64,000 nucleotides of DNA, taken from assembly GCA_030762895.1 (NCBI GenBank), contig CM061063.1, positions 55,755,196 to 55,819,195 of the forward strand, in the 5' to 3' direction. How positions within the stretch are numbered: the stretch's first letter is position 1; the number at the start of each line of letters is the position of its first letter. Both the position numbers and the translations under genes were made by a program. The stretch comes from Sophora flavescens (Eukaryota; Streptophyta; Magnoliopsida; Fabales; Fabaceae). Below are positions 1 through 13,017 of this stretch, in pieces. The notes below the pieces were generated by a model. It did not search any database and was not told the origin of the DNA. It saw nothing but the letters and a program-made list of their open reading frames with translations.

Positions 1-3000
1 ATGTATATCAAATGACACAAGTTCAAAGAAGGGATTCCTTCCTTTTTCTTTTTTCTCTCCCAATTATCCATAACTAGAAGGAAAAATAATAAGAAAAGAG
101 AAATCAAGGTCAACTATGATTTGGGTGTAACAGGAAGAGCTTAATTATTTAAACTTATCTTATGATATAAGCGATTTTACAAAATAACTTATAGTATGTT
201 TATAAGTTGTTTTAAGCTTATTTTCATAAGCTTTTCGAGATTGTTTATAGAAATAGCTCATATATAGAGTTTAAGCCCATAAAAGTGTAGAATCAACTTA
301 TGCATGAGCTCTTATATGATAAATGTTTATCAAATAAACTTTTAACTAAGCCGAATATCCAAACCAAACACAGCGTTAGTTTATGAAATTGTATAATAAA
401 GTAATCAGCTTCGCGTTAAAACAAGTTTGCAATGAATGCAAAACAGTATAGGATGGTAGCTTGCACAAAACAAAAAAACAAAGTAAATGTGACATTACAT
501 CCTAAATATCTAGAAAAATATTTTTTATTCATTGATTTAAATTCATATCATTAACATTCACTTGACAAAAGCAAAAGTAGAGAGAGAGAGAGGGTAATGT
601 AGCCAAGTGAAAAGTTCAGTTAAGCAGAAAATGAAATTTCATGGTATTCAAACATGGTCAGTGAGAGACCAACCTCTGCAAAAGGTGCTTTAAAATGTAG
701 AAAATCAGTATTATATGAAAAGTTTGAGCAGACAGAATCTAATTGATCAACTTTATCTTCTTAGCTGGACTCGGCTTTCTAGAACTTGGTGTCTGCCAAA
801 GCCATTGTTCGAACATAATCCCTACCAACATTGTCATTAACATAGAGCTTAGATTATAATCATTCTTGTTAGTCTTAAAGCATATTATTCCATAACATAG
901 TGATATTATAATACATATAAAACATAATTAGTGGCCACATTGCCTGCTAAACAACACCTTATTAGGCATCCTTCCTAATTAGGGAAATTAAGACCAAGCG
1001 GCATTTATGAAAATCATGATTGGTTCTTTCTCAAAGTTTTCTAAATTCTTTAGCCCTTTGGGGTACCAATAAAGAAGAACCAACCAAATGGGTGACTAGG
1101 TTGAGGCCACAAATCACATGGCAGAACCAATAGAATGAGTTTGTCGGCTACTTTTCAGGGCCAGGATTGGAGGCCTAGTGATAACACTATGTGAGCAAGG
1201 CACAAACATTTTGATTATGGTCTAGCATGTAGCAGAGGATAAACATTAATCCAAAAGTTGAAAACATACAATGACAAGATGGATCAAAAGAAACAGACAC
1301 TGTGATTTGTAAAGTAATAGTGAAAATGGCTAGTTGGTTTTTTTCTGATTCCAAAGCAACGATGTTTATTGAATGAAAAGCACAAACTTTGTTCCATAAT
1401 AATTGTTATTTTTTGGCTCCTCAATTAAATGCAAGTGCATTATAGTGATATTTATTTAGATGGTGAAGTTCATGTCAAATCCTAGAGTTCAATAAAAAGC
1501 TTTCAGCCCATCGTTTCGTGTCGCCCCATAGGTTAGCTTGTGGGACCTTGAAACGCGAATGCACTCTTGACCTCAAGTACACTATAAAAGTATCTCTCTT
1601 TTAGATGATGATTGCAGTCATATGACTATGGTGTAGGGGCATGCTTTGCTCACTCTCTGAGTTCCATCTTTCTTGTTCCCTTTATGCCTTTTATTAGTTT
1701 GCTTTTTGGGGGAAAGACTGGTGGGACAGAGAGATAAATATTGGGATGAAAGAGAGAGCTTGAGACCATGTAAGGTGGGGAACAAATTCATATAGATGTT
1801 GAAAATAATTTATGTTCATAGGATAGTAGGTTGCATAAGGGTGTTCTATGCTTTAAATGGGATTAGAGATCACCATATTTTCCAATATAAGCACTTCTAA
1901 TAGAGAGCTGTGGACCATCATTGTTTGGAAGAGACGCTGGTTACTCTAGATAGTGCTGTGTAATGTGCAGATATAACAATGTCATCCAGAATAGAAAATT
2001 GACTTAATATTCAAATTTGAGAGGTTGTGTTGAAAATTAGGGGGATAGGGGAAGTTGGTCCCATTAGCAAATGCATCTAAAAAGAGAGATGAGTAGTGTG
2101 TGTTTTGTCCCCCCTACGATTGACCCCCTTCAAGAGTGGAAAAGGAGTTACATAATGATGTCTTGTTTAGACGTTTTATGGCCCCCCCTCCATTTCTCCT
2201 TCTTATGGGAAGAAATGCATGGACATAATAACAGCTGAGTTTTGCCCCCACAGACTCCTCTTATATGAAGTCATATTTGGCATTCTTTACATGATGGTGA
2301 GTATTGGTTACAAGTACCTAGACACTGACTTTGTGAGGTGCATCACTGCCTCATGCCACGTTTTGTTTTTGTTTTTATTTCTCTATACATAAAAGAGGAG
2401 AAAGCTCTGCCCTGCATTGGAGTGTGAAGGGCATGCAAATACGTGTAAGCATTTCCATTTTCACAGGCTTGTCGAAATCCCCCAGGGGGGCATATGTCTT
2501 TGTTGGAAGGCTGAAAAGGATAACCCACCCTATTGGTGTGAAAGATAGTTTAAACTTCATAAGTGGTACATCTGCTGTGAGACCCTAATATTTTAGATGG
2601 AGCCTTACAAGCTGAGCCTATATTTGTTGCTAGAGAACTAAATTCTGTTATAGCATCCTTTGACCATATCAAACTTTTAGAAAGTTGATAGGTTTTAAAG
2701 ATCTCGTTAGTCATGGACCTTGTCTTTGCCATTTAATTCCAAAGTGGGAGTGGAACTCATCAGCCAATTTAGATGCTAATTAATGGCAAACACATATATC
2801 TGTGCAACTTTATAAATTGTAAGACCAATGCCTATACTATCTGGAACAGTTCTCCACAGGGAAAATTAAGGGGCGATTAGAATAATTAAGAAGCACCTTA
2901 GATATGGATCAGTAAAACTGCAGAGAATCTCAACTTCAAAAAAAAATCAAAATCTTTTTATGATAAATTATGTTTAAAAAATGAGGATAATGAATGCTGA

Positions 3001-3703
3001 GCTGACCCTTGTATGATGAAACTGCACTTCATGCAAATTCTTTTTGGAACTGGACACGATCCGATTCCCTTTAGAATTTGGAAAAATACTTTCACAAAAC
3101 TTTCATCTCACATCAATGTAGTGGGAGAATTACAATGAAATTGTACAACAAATTTAGTGAGACTAATTGCTATCAAATGATAAAAAATTACATAAATACG
3201 AGGTGATGTGTACAAAAATGTGTGAATAGCATTACTCTTAGAAATAACATGGTGTGATAGAGACATATTAGGAGATATCCAGAGTTTAATTATAAGCAAG
3301 TTAGAATAGAAACTTTCTACACTATTCAGAGACAAGAAGTTGTCAAATCAACTATATACTTACTAAGATTTCTTACTTCTGGTAAATACTTTAAAATAAC
3401 AATTGAACAATCGACACTATATGATTCAGTGTAAATAAACCGCAAGTAATTCAGCATTAAATCCAGTGCAACAGTCAAAAGCGCACGTTTAAGCGACGAA
3501 TACGACCTAAGGGAGGTTACACTATTCAAACCATACCGGTAACAAACTAGAAACAGCTACGTAGACTGAGAGAAAACGAGACCTCTCCACTCTTCTCAGA
3601 TTCACATTTCCTACCTAGTCATTTTCTCGAAGTAACCAGATGCGTAGCCTTTCATTCCTTAGATAAAATTAAAGACTGCACTGGAATTGGGGTGATAATA
3701 ACT
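1..3703. other. Intergenic spacer downstream of the WD40 gene
   Basis: No open reading frame longer than about 75 codons has recognisable content, and no tRNA, rRNA or transposase motif was seen. The DNA is AT-rich, with a short GA microsatellite near 580-594. The part just below 3704 would be the 3' untranslated and termination region of the minus-strand WD40 gene; no clear polyadenylation hexamer was identified. Confidence 0.6.
130..375. repeat. MITE-like AT-rich repeat
   Basis: The block is rich in AAGCTTATTTTCATAAGC-type words and is bounded by a left GAGCTTAATTATTT and a right TTTTAACTAAGC, which are loosely inverted copies. The wording resembles a common plant MITE that ends in 'ATCCAAACA'. 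No clean target duplication was found, so this is a weak call. Confidence 0.3.
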
Positions 3704-6700
3704 CTACTCAAATACAGAAATGCTTCCATCCCATGAGCATGAAGCAATAACATCAGGTATAACTGGGTGGAAAGCAACGTCTATGCATGCTTGGTCATAG
3801 GCCTTGATTTTCTTGACAACATTGGATGAATGATAATCATAAAGGTAAATATAACCATCTGAAGAACCAGAGGCAAGCTTCTTTCCATCCAAACTGAAAT
3901 TGCACTTAACTGGGAACCCAGAGACCCCATGGCCCTCATACCGCTTATATTTGTTGAGTCGGTAAGGCGGCGTGGAAGCAAATATTGCAACATAATTCCC
4001 ATTTGACTGGGCAACAAAAAACGAATCAAATGGGTGGCACCTTACACAGGGACAGGTATAAGCTTCCACATAAACCTGTTTCAAAAGCACAATAAGCTAA
4101 TTAAAATCTAAATTCGATCATAACAAAGTTTGCATGCACATAGGGTCAAAATGATATTTAGAGATGAACTGCATACTCCAAAATGCATAGAGTACCAAGA
4201 ATGAAAGTTTTTGGAAGAGGTTAAATGCTATTGATACAATCATACAAATCATGTGAGAACCATACCATAAAAGCTAGTTGGTTTGAAAGCCCAATGTCAT
4301 ATAAACCCTACAATGGAATCCCACTCTTCTGATATGGGACTCAAGTTCAATACCTTGCAATTGTATCTTAAAATATCTCACCACACTCCCTAGCCAAAAT
4401 GTGTTAGGATCCAATTGCAAGGTATGAGACTTGAGACTGACATCGAAAGTATGGATTCTGGTATAGGGTTTATATGGCCTTGGGCTATCCACCCACAACG
4501 GCTACCTTTTATGGTGTGGTTCCCCCATGACTTGTATCAATTGTTACCAGGGCTTTCCACCTCGGCTGCAAACAAACAGCACAGGTTGTGATGCTGACAT
4601 TGTACTGTTCTCGCAAGACTAGTCGAATGACTAGTGTACAGCTAGCCTGTGTGGGTGTCTGGCCTATAGAGCGTGGTGAGATGTTAGGATCCAATTACAA
4701 CGAATACAACTTGAGTCACACATAAGAAGTATGGGAATCCAGTGTGGGTTTTATATAGCCTTAGGCTGTCCAACCACAATAGCTAGCTTTTGGGATGTGG
4801 TTCTCCAAGGTTCATATCAATTGCTATAGGTACCAATAACGTAAGAAACAACACATGAAGAGGTTCTTCGAGGGACCATTTTCCTCCTGTGCCTTGCCAC
4901 CCAATTATTGCTTACATTTATCCCCCTCCCACGACAGAATTCTACCCTCATACCACTTCCTAGCTGCCACGTGTACAAGCAGTTACATTGGAGCCCCTCC
5001 TGCCTATTTATCAATACTTCCCTCCAAAAGCTTCACCTTGTCCTATGGTGAAAGTCATGAAATTGGGCCTGAATTAGATTAGGCAGTTCCAAAGAAGCTT
5101 CGAATTCCGGAAGATCCTCTTACTTAATCAACACCTCTAGAACTCCTGAATAACTTCTCCGCAGCTGAAGCACTTCAGCCGGGGTCACCTTCAACTCCAA
5201 ATCTTCTGTGAGAGTGATTAGCAAAGGCTGGCTGGGAGTTTCAGCCAATAAAACACCTAACCAATATGTTCCAGGACCTCATAAGGTCCATAGTAACAGG
5301 GACTGAGCTTCTCATTGAGTTTCCTAGCCAAAGTACACAGCCTATATGGCTGAATTTTTAGATACACCAAACCTCCAACCTGAAATACAATATCCCTCCT
5401 CTTTTTATCAGCCTGGTCCCTCATTCGGGCTGCATTCACTAAATTCTACCCCAACTCATCCAATAACTGATCTCTGACCAATAAGAGTTGATTTACTTCT
5501 ACTGCTGAAAATTTACCCGAACTACTAAATAGACAGTGTGTCCCGCCTATGAAATGCCTTGAGTGGTTTGAGTTTAGTGAAGCTGTGGTAGCTAGTATCG
5601 AACTAGAATTTAGCCCTATTAAGGTGTCGTGGCCACAATTTGGGTTTGTGATAGGTGCACACCTGAGATAAGTCTCTAGCCCTCCTATAAAGCCCATAGA
5701 AATGTCTTGCCAGACTTGATTGGGTATATGGAGAGGCTGGAGCAAACATATTGGTGATAAAGTTTCGTATTTATTGCGCTAACAATAGCTAGCTTTTGGG
5801 GTGTGGTTCTCCAAAGGTTCATATCAATTGCTATAGGTACCAATAACGTAAGAAACAACATATGAAGAGGTTCTTTGAGGGACCATTTTCCTCCCGTGCC
5901 TTACCACCCAATTATTGCTTACATTTATTCCCCTCCCACGACAGAATTCTACCCTCATACCACTTCCTAGCTGCCACGTGTACAAGCAGTTACATTGGAG
6001 CCCCTCCTGCCTATTTATCAATACTTCTCTCCAAAAGCTTCACCTTGTCCTATGGTGAAAGTCATGAAATTGGGCCTGGATTAGATTAAGCAGTTCCAAA
6101 GAGGTTTCGAATTCCGGAAGAATCTCTTACTTAATCAACACCTCTAGAACTCCTGAATAACTTCTCCGCAGCTGAAGCACTTCATCCGGGGTCACCTTCA
6201 ACTCCAAATCTTCTGTGAGAGCGATTGGCAAAGGCTGGCTGGGAGTTTCAGCCAATAAAACACCTAACCAATATGTTCCAGAACCTCATAAGGTCCATAG
6301 TAACAGGGACTGAGCTTCTCATTGAGTTTCCTAGCCAAAGTACATAGCCTATATGGCTGAATTTTTAGATACACCAAACCTTCAACCTGAAATACAATAT
6401 CCCTCCTCTTTTTATCAGCCTGGTCCCTCATTCGGGCTGCATTCACTAAATTCTACCTCAACTCATCCAATAACTGATCTCTGACCAATAAGAGTTGATT
6501 TACTTCTACTGTTGAAAATTCACCCGAACTACTAAATAGGCAGCGTGTCCCGCCTATGTAATGCCTTGAGAGGTTTGAGTTTAGTGAAGCTGTGGTAGCT
6601 AATATTGAACTAGAATTCAGCCCTATTAAGGTGTCGTGGCCACAATTTGGGTTTGTGATAGGTGAACACCTGAGATAAGTCTCTAGCCCTCCTATAAAGT

Positions 6701-9700
6701 CCATAGAAATGTCTTGCCAGACTTGATTGGATATATGGAGAGGCTGGAGCAAACATATTGGTGATAAAGTTTCGTATTTATTGCGCTAACAAGTGCTGCA
6801 AGCAGTTACAAATTGCTTAATAGTCCCTTCATTCCTTCCCAGTGCAATAGACCAGAAATATGATAGATGAAGCATGGAATTCCTTCAGGATGATAGGAAT
6901 TGTGGAAGATGATTTGGGAATAACCATCCTCCCTTATAAAACAGTCTCCCTGCCTTAGTTAAATATAATGGATGGGAATTAGAATCTACGATCAAGTACT
7001 GGATAACAATCGAGACAAACTGCAGGTAGGCTGATTAGATTAAGATTAAGCATACTCATAAAAGAATAAATCTAAACCTTATAAAATGAATAAAATTGGA
7101 GGGTAAGAAGAGGGAGAACCCAGAAGCCAATAACCTTGAATACCCCAGCAAAACCCTAAAGACAGTCTGTTCCCAAACCAGAAAGCTGATAAATTGATGG
7201 AAACAGAGAAATGGAAATGGACAATTTTATTGATGAACATAATCAGAGTAAAATAGGAGAAAGGATTCTCGAAGAGTTTCCCCTTCCACATCTGAACAAT
7301 GCTCGGTTCTCACAAAATTAACAAATCAGTGATCCCCTTCTACCCCTTATTCCCCCTAATTATCTACAAGATCCCCTCTAACTAAACTAACTGCTCTAAC
7401 CCTTTATTCTTCCAAGCAAATACATGTTTACCCTTCAGTCCTAACACAGTTATCCTCATTAACTACAGATGAAATAAACATGAACTTTATAGGGAAACTT
7501 CAGCGGCTAGACATCTGTGTGTTTCCATGTTGAAATTTAAGTATTGATTGTTTCAATGGAGAGATTGGCAGTAAGGACTTGATATATTTTTGTTGTTACT
7601 TTAGATTAAGGTTGTTAAACTCGAGAGTCTATGTAAACTCATGGAGCTTCCGTAGACTCGACTCATAGACTCGACTTGTAAACTCGTAAGTGTTACCCGA
7701 TGTTAAAAAATCCTTTAAATGGCATATATACATAATACAAAACAGTTTAACACAACAACAATTCAACATTCCAACTCCATAATAAAGTAAAGTAGCAAAC
7801 CACGATAATAAAATGTGATAGTACATTAGTGATAAGATCATACTACATTAGAGATCAAATCATACATTAATTCATAAAGACATAAGTTCCTAAAGTGAAA
7901 ACATTTCAAAAACAAGAGCTAAGTTGACCAAACTGTCATATAATTTTTAGTTCTTACTTTATTTTGTAGCATATAAGTAATTCAACACAAGTACCCAACA
8001 ATATTGACTGAAAATTTACATTTTAAGGCCCAGTCGATGAAAATTTATAGACTCGTAAACTCGCTAGTAAAATCAAGAGTTTACCGATTTTATCAGAGTT
8101 TACTTAAACTCGTATGTGTTCTCCAAAAAGAGAGCTTACATGCGAGTTAACCCTTTTCCTGACCTAGAATGGTAGACTCGTAAGAGTTTAAGAGTTAACT
8201 TGAGAGTTTAACAACAGTTTGGAGATGGATTCTATTATTTGGGTATTTATTGTGTTCTCATATTCATATTGGAGAGAAGAAATAATACCATTGATGCAGA
8301 TCTTTGAATGGCTTATCACATAAAACCAAGACTCCTAATAAATACCAAAATATCTTTTAGACAATATTTACAAAATACGATACTATTTGACAGGCAGCTA
8401 ATACTAATTACTGAATACAATGTGTTATATTAACTCCCTACGACACAGATAGAACTTACAAACTATGGCTTTTTATTAGGCGGGTTGCACCAATTCAATT
8501 TGTACCCGACATCAGCAATGCTGCTTAAACTAAAGATAAGGAAACTTCACAGCAACTTGGCAGAAAAAATGAAACATGAGTCATGAAATCAATAAATTAA
8601 AAGTAGCCAAGAATTCTTGCACCTGATTAGACAGTGGAACCTGTCTTGACACATCCCAAACAATAATAGAATTCTCGCTAACATTGCTCCCAGATACATC
8701 ACTAGAAGAGATGAATTGCTTCCCATTCATTGTAAACTCAACATCCAGAATCGGACCTAAATTTCGATTATAGTTGTGCACCACTTTGCCAGTTCTGATA
8801 TCCCATAGTTTGATATGACCCTTTGATCCCCCAGAAAGGAAGAGGTTTGCATTGTCTGGACTGAACTTTATAGCTCCAACAACCTGATCTTCTCTGAAAA
8901 CCTGAGTCTCCAATCCCTTTTCAACATCAACCAACCTTGATGTACAATCATATCCACAAGAAAGCAGAAAGAGCCCTTGCTGAGACCATTTCACGTCTTT
9001 GACTGCTGAATCGTGGAAGTTTAGTACACGTGCTTTCTTCTGATCTCTGCTCCATACATTCCATATGCAAACCATACGATCCATCCCAGCAGATGCAAGG
9101 AGATGAGCTGTAAGCTAACTCTAATGAACAGATCAATGCAAGTAATATATACAACAAACATATTTCTAGAGTCTCTCTGTCCACGTGCGCGCATGTGTGT
9201 GTGACACCACTTTTCAAAATTTTGATTTTAAACCTATTCTAGTTGTTGATAAATACATGCTTTGTATGTTAAAATGACATACAATACTTCCATTATTAAG
9301 AAACCGTTATAAAAATTATTCCTTGCTAAAGGTATATTTTATCACATGTCAGGGCAACAGTTTGTCAAAAAAGAGAACATACCATGAGTTGATGACCAAT
9401 GTATAGCATTAACAGCTTTTGTATGCCCCTGTAGAGCCACGGATAGCTTCTCAGGTATCGAGTTAAGGTTTTTATGAACCTTCGCTTTACTTTTCAACAA
9501 CGGTAAAATGCTACGAGGTATATCAGCATCCAAGATACTTCCTAGGATATGAACCAGAACAAGGTCAGAGGTATGGTCTCCACCAAAGATTAAAAGTTCA
9601 AAGTAAAAGCAATGGAATAGATATAAGCATTATAACATCCATCATGACGATGTCAGAAGAAACTACCAACAAGAAAATGAGTGGTTAAAACATCCAGCCT

Positions 9701-10546
9701 AAAATGCTACTGTATAAAGGAATGCAGGTAAAAATCATGAAAAAGATAGAATGAGTAGTTAAAAGTAAAACCTAGTTTTATATGTCTCCTTCAGAAAATA
9801 TCACCTTCATTCCCATACTCTCTTTAGTATCCATGCCACAACCAAGCTCACGAATTTACCTCTAAAGGATTGCATCTCTTCTTCTTCATCATCCTTTTAA
9901 CAAGTACTCATATCCCTAATTTACCCAAATGTGATAAGAGAAAAACTACATCACCAATCCCTCTGATTAGTTTGGACTTTGGAGCATATGTCAGAGGAAG
10001 GCATGTCATATACTAGTATACATCCTTCGCCCCCCCCCCCCTCTCTCTCTCTCAATGACTGCAGAGTTATTAAAGTAGACAATAAAATGCTGGTCTAGTA
10101 CATTATAATACAATAATGAATTAATGATATCAACCATACAAGCCAATTATATTCCTCTGATATCAAGTATAAAATACTCATTCAATCCATCAGTCAAATA
10201 GACATGTAAATAAACACTTTAATTGAAGGGGAAAAAATCAAAATTGAACATGGTAAGTAATCACAGACTTGAAAGTGGGTGCGATGCAGTCACAGTGGAA
10301 CAGATTCAGCAAATTGCTAAAAATTAACATAGGAAAGTTTTAATTCTAAAAAAGGAAATGAAAAGAGAAAATGGGGAAAAAAGGAGTACCGGTTTGTGTG
10401 AATGAAGATGAAAGCGGATCGGGAAGAGAGGGGAGAGGAGCCGAAGGGGGACGTTGTCGCTTGGAAACGTATCTTCCAGGGATGGGATTGGGAGATTGTG
10501 TTTGGAGTGACAGCCTCTGTCGTTTCGCTTCTTGTTCTTCCTCCAT
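3704..10546 (-). CDS. WDR25: WD40-repeat protein, WDR25 / PRP17-like (four exons)
   Basis: Four exons on the minus strand join in frame: 10546-10390, 9541-9383, 9107-8623 and 4075-3704. Every intron has GT-AG ends and the phases match (1, 1, 0), giving 390 codons ending in TAG. Residues 1-52 are a low-complexity, basic and proline-rich head. From about residue 88 onward there are roughly seven WD40 blades, for example LLASAGMDRMVCIWNV, LFLSGGSKGHIKLWDIRTGK, KKLASGSSDGYIYLYD and VIASCSWDGSISVFE. The C-terminal blades resemble the PRP17/CDC40 splicing-factor family, to which WDR25 is related, so a role in a nuclear RNA-protein complex is plausible but not shown. The start ATG at 10546 opens the only frame that splices correctly to exon 2; an out-of-frame ATG at 10560 would not. 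Introns are about 0.85, 0.28 and 4.5 kb. No frameshift or stop was seen, so the gene is probably functional. Confidence 0.88.
4409..4777. repeat. Two diverged direct repeats in intron 3
   Basis: The segments from about 4409 and 4686 both run GGATCCAATT, then a 'tatggaatcc' block, 'gggttttatat.gcc' and 'ggct.tcca.ccacaa'. They look like partial copies of one LTR-like sequence and lead into the larger tandem duplication that follows. Confidence 0.4.
5085..5745 (-). pseudogene. Chromovirus integrase C-terminus and chromodomain fragment, copy 1
   Basis: Reading the minus strand, the fragment opens with an integrase-core entry (LLQPL..PNQVWQDISM.FIGGL). It then loses the core catalytic segment, which is replaced by unrelated sequence around 5500-5670. 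It resumes with the integrase C-terminal pattern (RDQLLDEL, ARMRDQADKKRR, VYLKIQPYRL, NEKLSPCYYGPYEVLE), followed towards 5100 by a decayed chromodomain-like stretch (PAEVLQLR ... EDLPEFEASLE). That order is typical of Ty3/gypsy chromoviruses. An in-frame TAG follows DELG. It is a dead fragment lying in the same orientation as the host gene. Confidence 0.75.
6092..6752 (-). pseudogene. Chromovirus integrase C-terminus and chromodomain fragment, copy 2
   Basis: This is the second copy made by the 1,007-bp tandem duplication. It has the same domain order and the same missing integrase core as the copy at 5085-5745, with a few substitutions (for example STVEVNQ for SAVEVNQ, and ISMDFIGGL, which is closer to the family consensus than copy 1). 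The same TAG separates the core entry from the C-terminal part. Confidence 0.75.
7611..8215. mobile_element. Non-autonomous element with GTTGTTAAACTC termini, in intron 3
   Basis: The left end GTTGTTAAACTCGAGAGT and the inverted right end GTTGTTAAACTCTCAAGT share a perfect 12-bp terminus. The subterminal zones are filled with repeated 'agactcg' and 'gtaaactcg' words on the left and their complements on the right, a layout common in non-autonomous hAT-like elements. No coding capacity was found. The flanking octamers do not match, so the target duplication is lost or the class is uncertain. Confidence 0.6.
10020..10054. repeat. C-run and CT microsatellite in intron 1
   Basis: A run of C followed by CTCTCTCTCTCTC lies in the first intron of the WD40 gene. 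Simple repeat only. Confidence 0.8.
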
Positions 10547-10574
10547 CTCTCCTGAATCACTCTTCGCCTCTTCC

Positions 10575-10580
10575 CACGTG
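10575..10580. promoter_or_regulatory. G-box CACGTG just upstream of the WD40 start codon
   Basis: The palindromic core CACGTG lies 29-34 bases upstream of the chosen ATG, reading from the minus strand. G-boxes are bound by plant bZIP and bHLH factors. It could sit in the 5' untranslated region or core promoter. Function is inferred from the motif alone. Confidence 0.4.
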
Positions 10581-10769
10581 AAATGGACTATTTCAGGGGA
10601 TGATTAACGTAGCCACTCCACTCACCTTTTCATACTTTATTTGACCTGGACTCCATAGGCCTATATTATCTTTCAGATATCAATACGACTAAAGCCCACT
10701 CCTTGCACTGCAATAAAAAATAGGGCCCAAATATATCATGGACTCCTTTTTTTTTCATATATATAAATT

Positions 10770-11110
10770 ACCCTTCTCATTTACACCGTGATAATGTACA
10801 TATTACATATCCGAAAATTAAATTCCGATTGTGTAAAATTTTACGAAATGTTATTTTACACATCCAGTTGTGTAAAATTTTACACGTTCCGAAATTAAAT
10901 TCCGGATGTGTAAAATTTTACGAAATGTCATTTTACACGCCCCGAAATTAAATTTTGAATGTGCAAAATTTTACACGTCCAGAAATTAAATTTCAGTAAC
11001 TCTAGAAACATACGACATGCCATTTTACAAAAACGAATTTTAATTTCTTGAAGGCCATTTTACACGTACGGAAATTAATTTCCGGAATTGTTCAGAGAAA
11101 TAAATTTCGG
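10770..11110. repeat. Degenerate repeat of TTTTACAC and AAATTAAATTCCGG words
   Basis: The words 'gtgtaaaattttacg', 'ttttacac' and 'aaattaaattccgg' alternate about six times with divergence. 'gtaaaattttac' and 'ttccggaa' are themselves palindromic, so the block can fold in several ways. Confidence 0.65.
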
Positions 11111-11394
11111 ACAGTACAAACGTAAACAAATTAGGTATGATTCTATCTTAGGATGAAGGACATTTTTTAAAATATAAATATAAAAAAAATTATGCTAAGT
11201 GTGTGGAGAAAAAATCTGGTGTCAAAAGGCCCTGAAAAATAATCCAAAACAAAACTATGCACTAGAGTTCTCTTTCCTTCCTGGATAGATGCTCTTTGCA
11301 CCTTGCTTTTTCCTCCCCACACCTTACAAATTTTTTTGTAATTTTTTTTTCCAAAAATGCCCTTTTTATATCGTAAGTGCGTTCATATTGGTAC

Positions 11395-11600
11395 TTTCCG
11401 GAAATTATTTTTCGAAAACAGTCCGGAAATTAAATTCCATACATTCAGAATGTTACTCCAGAAAATAAAAAGATTTCACTATCCAGAAACTTTCCGGAAT
11501 TTAAAATCTGGAGACTGGGTTCTACGTCCGGAAAATAAAATCCGGAAACTTTCCGAAAAAACAAATCCGATTGTTTCCCGGATTTGTTTTCCGATAATTG
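11395..11600. repeat. Cluster of TCCGGAAA palindromic words
   Basis: At least seven 'tccggaaa/tttccgga' words occur in about 200 bp, continuing the theme of the cluster at 10770-11110 after a 280-bp gap. The open frames crossing it on both strands arise from this repeated composition. Confidence 0.55.
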
Positions 11601-13017
11601 ATTGGAAACAAATACCAAACAAGTTTTGAAAAATGCAAGCAAATCGTAAATTGATAGCAATTATTAATTTATCAAGTTATAATCATCTACACTAGAAGAG
11701 TGTTTCATCTTATTCTTTCTCTTTGTTGAATCCTTCTACGAGGGTGAGGTATCTCTTTGATTAGAAGGTGAGGTATCCTTATGTTGTAAAGGGTGTGACA
11801 TCCGTTTGGCTTGCAACTTTAGGCTCAAAAGCACGAGTAGGGTATTCAGGAGGCACGAGGGAGAGCACTACAGATAGTTGATGTTCTTACACGTGGGTGA
11901 GTTATCTTATAAGACATGACTAGATTGCTATGTGTTGTAAAATGGTTGCAAGCAACAGTTAAGCTTGTTTATTTCAGTGGAAGAAAATATCACAGGTGGA
12001 GTGGAGATTGAACATAGGTCATTGGCGTTGGTGGCTAAAATAGGATAAAATCCTCATGTAGGTATTTTCTTCCCTTCTCTTTTATATTGTTCATTTTATA
12101 TATCTGTTCGCATGATTAAATTTGTTAAAGAAAATATTTTTAAAAAAAAAATCTAAAAAGAATTAGACTCAATTCATCATTCCCCTCTTGAATCGAAACC
12201 ACTTATTATAACATCGATTTGATTTGATAAATTACTTTACTTATCGTAGAAAATCTCTCTATTTAATTCAAAATGGGGGAAGCTAGAGAGTTTTTTTTTG
12301 TCTGAGACCCTCGGTATACTGAAATTATATAAACTTTGACTAATGCAAGTCGAGCAGGAAGATATATTTAATAGGATAAAACTCTCTCAACATCTACTAT
12401 TTTTATTCATAAGATTCAAACACAATACCTTACTTAAAAAGAAAATTAAGTTATTTACCACTTCAATCAACACGTATGATGTTCTAAAGCCCCTCTTTCA
12501 ATCACGACAAGTGAGGAAATTAAGAAAGGGTTATGATATTTGAACATAAATTTTGGACATTGTACGTGATATCGGATATATTTATCCCTATCTCTTATTT
12601 ATTTTTTATCTTCTTTATATACACGTTTCTTTAAAATATAATCAAAAACAAAAGAAACACTTTATGATATCCGTGTTTCATGTACAAAGATCATTCTTGA
12701 TTAAAAAAATGGAAGAGGCGGTTCGTGTATGTTTTCTTCATATTGCCATCATGACAGGTAATTGTAGGGACCTGCAGTCATTGCCTTCATTTGTTTTTCC
12801 AAACATTTTCAACGTTCATACCTGTGTGGACGAAGAAACTAAGTATTATTATTTATTTATTTTTTATTTAAATTTTTAGGATAATGACGTATAGGTGAGG
12901 TCATGATGTGCACTTGTTGGCCTATAAACTAATCCACATGGGTCAGTCTCATTGGGATCTGGCAGCATAACAACATAAGAATTCTTAAACACTTAACAGA
13001 TAATACAACATAAGAAT

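Larger units (their letters stand above)
4778..6790. repeat. 1,007-bp tandem duplication in intron 3
   Basis: Two nearly identical units, about 4778-5783 and 5784-6790, lie head to tail. The offset between matching points is 1,007 bp along almost the whole length (for example 4817 and 5824, 5257 and 6264, 5446 and 6453). Both units end in TTATTGCGCTAAC, and a short AAC/CAA overlap marks the joint, as in unequal crossing-over or replication slippage. Only scattered single-base differences separate the copies, so the duplication is younger than the retroelement debris inside it. Confidence 0.9.
10607..13017. other. Intergenic spacer upstream of the WD40 gene
   Basis: This stretch holds the likely upstream region of the minus-strand WD40 gene, two repeat clusters listed separately, and otherwise AT-rich unique-looking sequence. 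Short open frames near 11.4 and 12.5 kb have no recognisable domain. Confidence 0.55.

Noticed and set aside
2343..2732. Minus-strand open frames of about 60 codons
   Set aside because: No domain, overlapping frames of similar length, no splice or promoter support.
11357..11660. Open frames of 71-90 codons on both strands
   Set aside because: They are produced by the TCCGGAAA repeat composition.
12343..12879. Two plus-strand open frames (66 and 108 codons)
   Set aside because: AT-rich, hydrophobic by composition, no recognisable family or exon borders.
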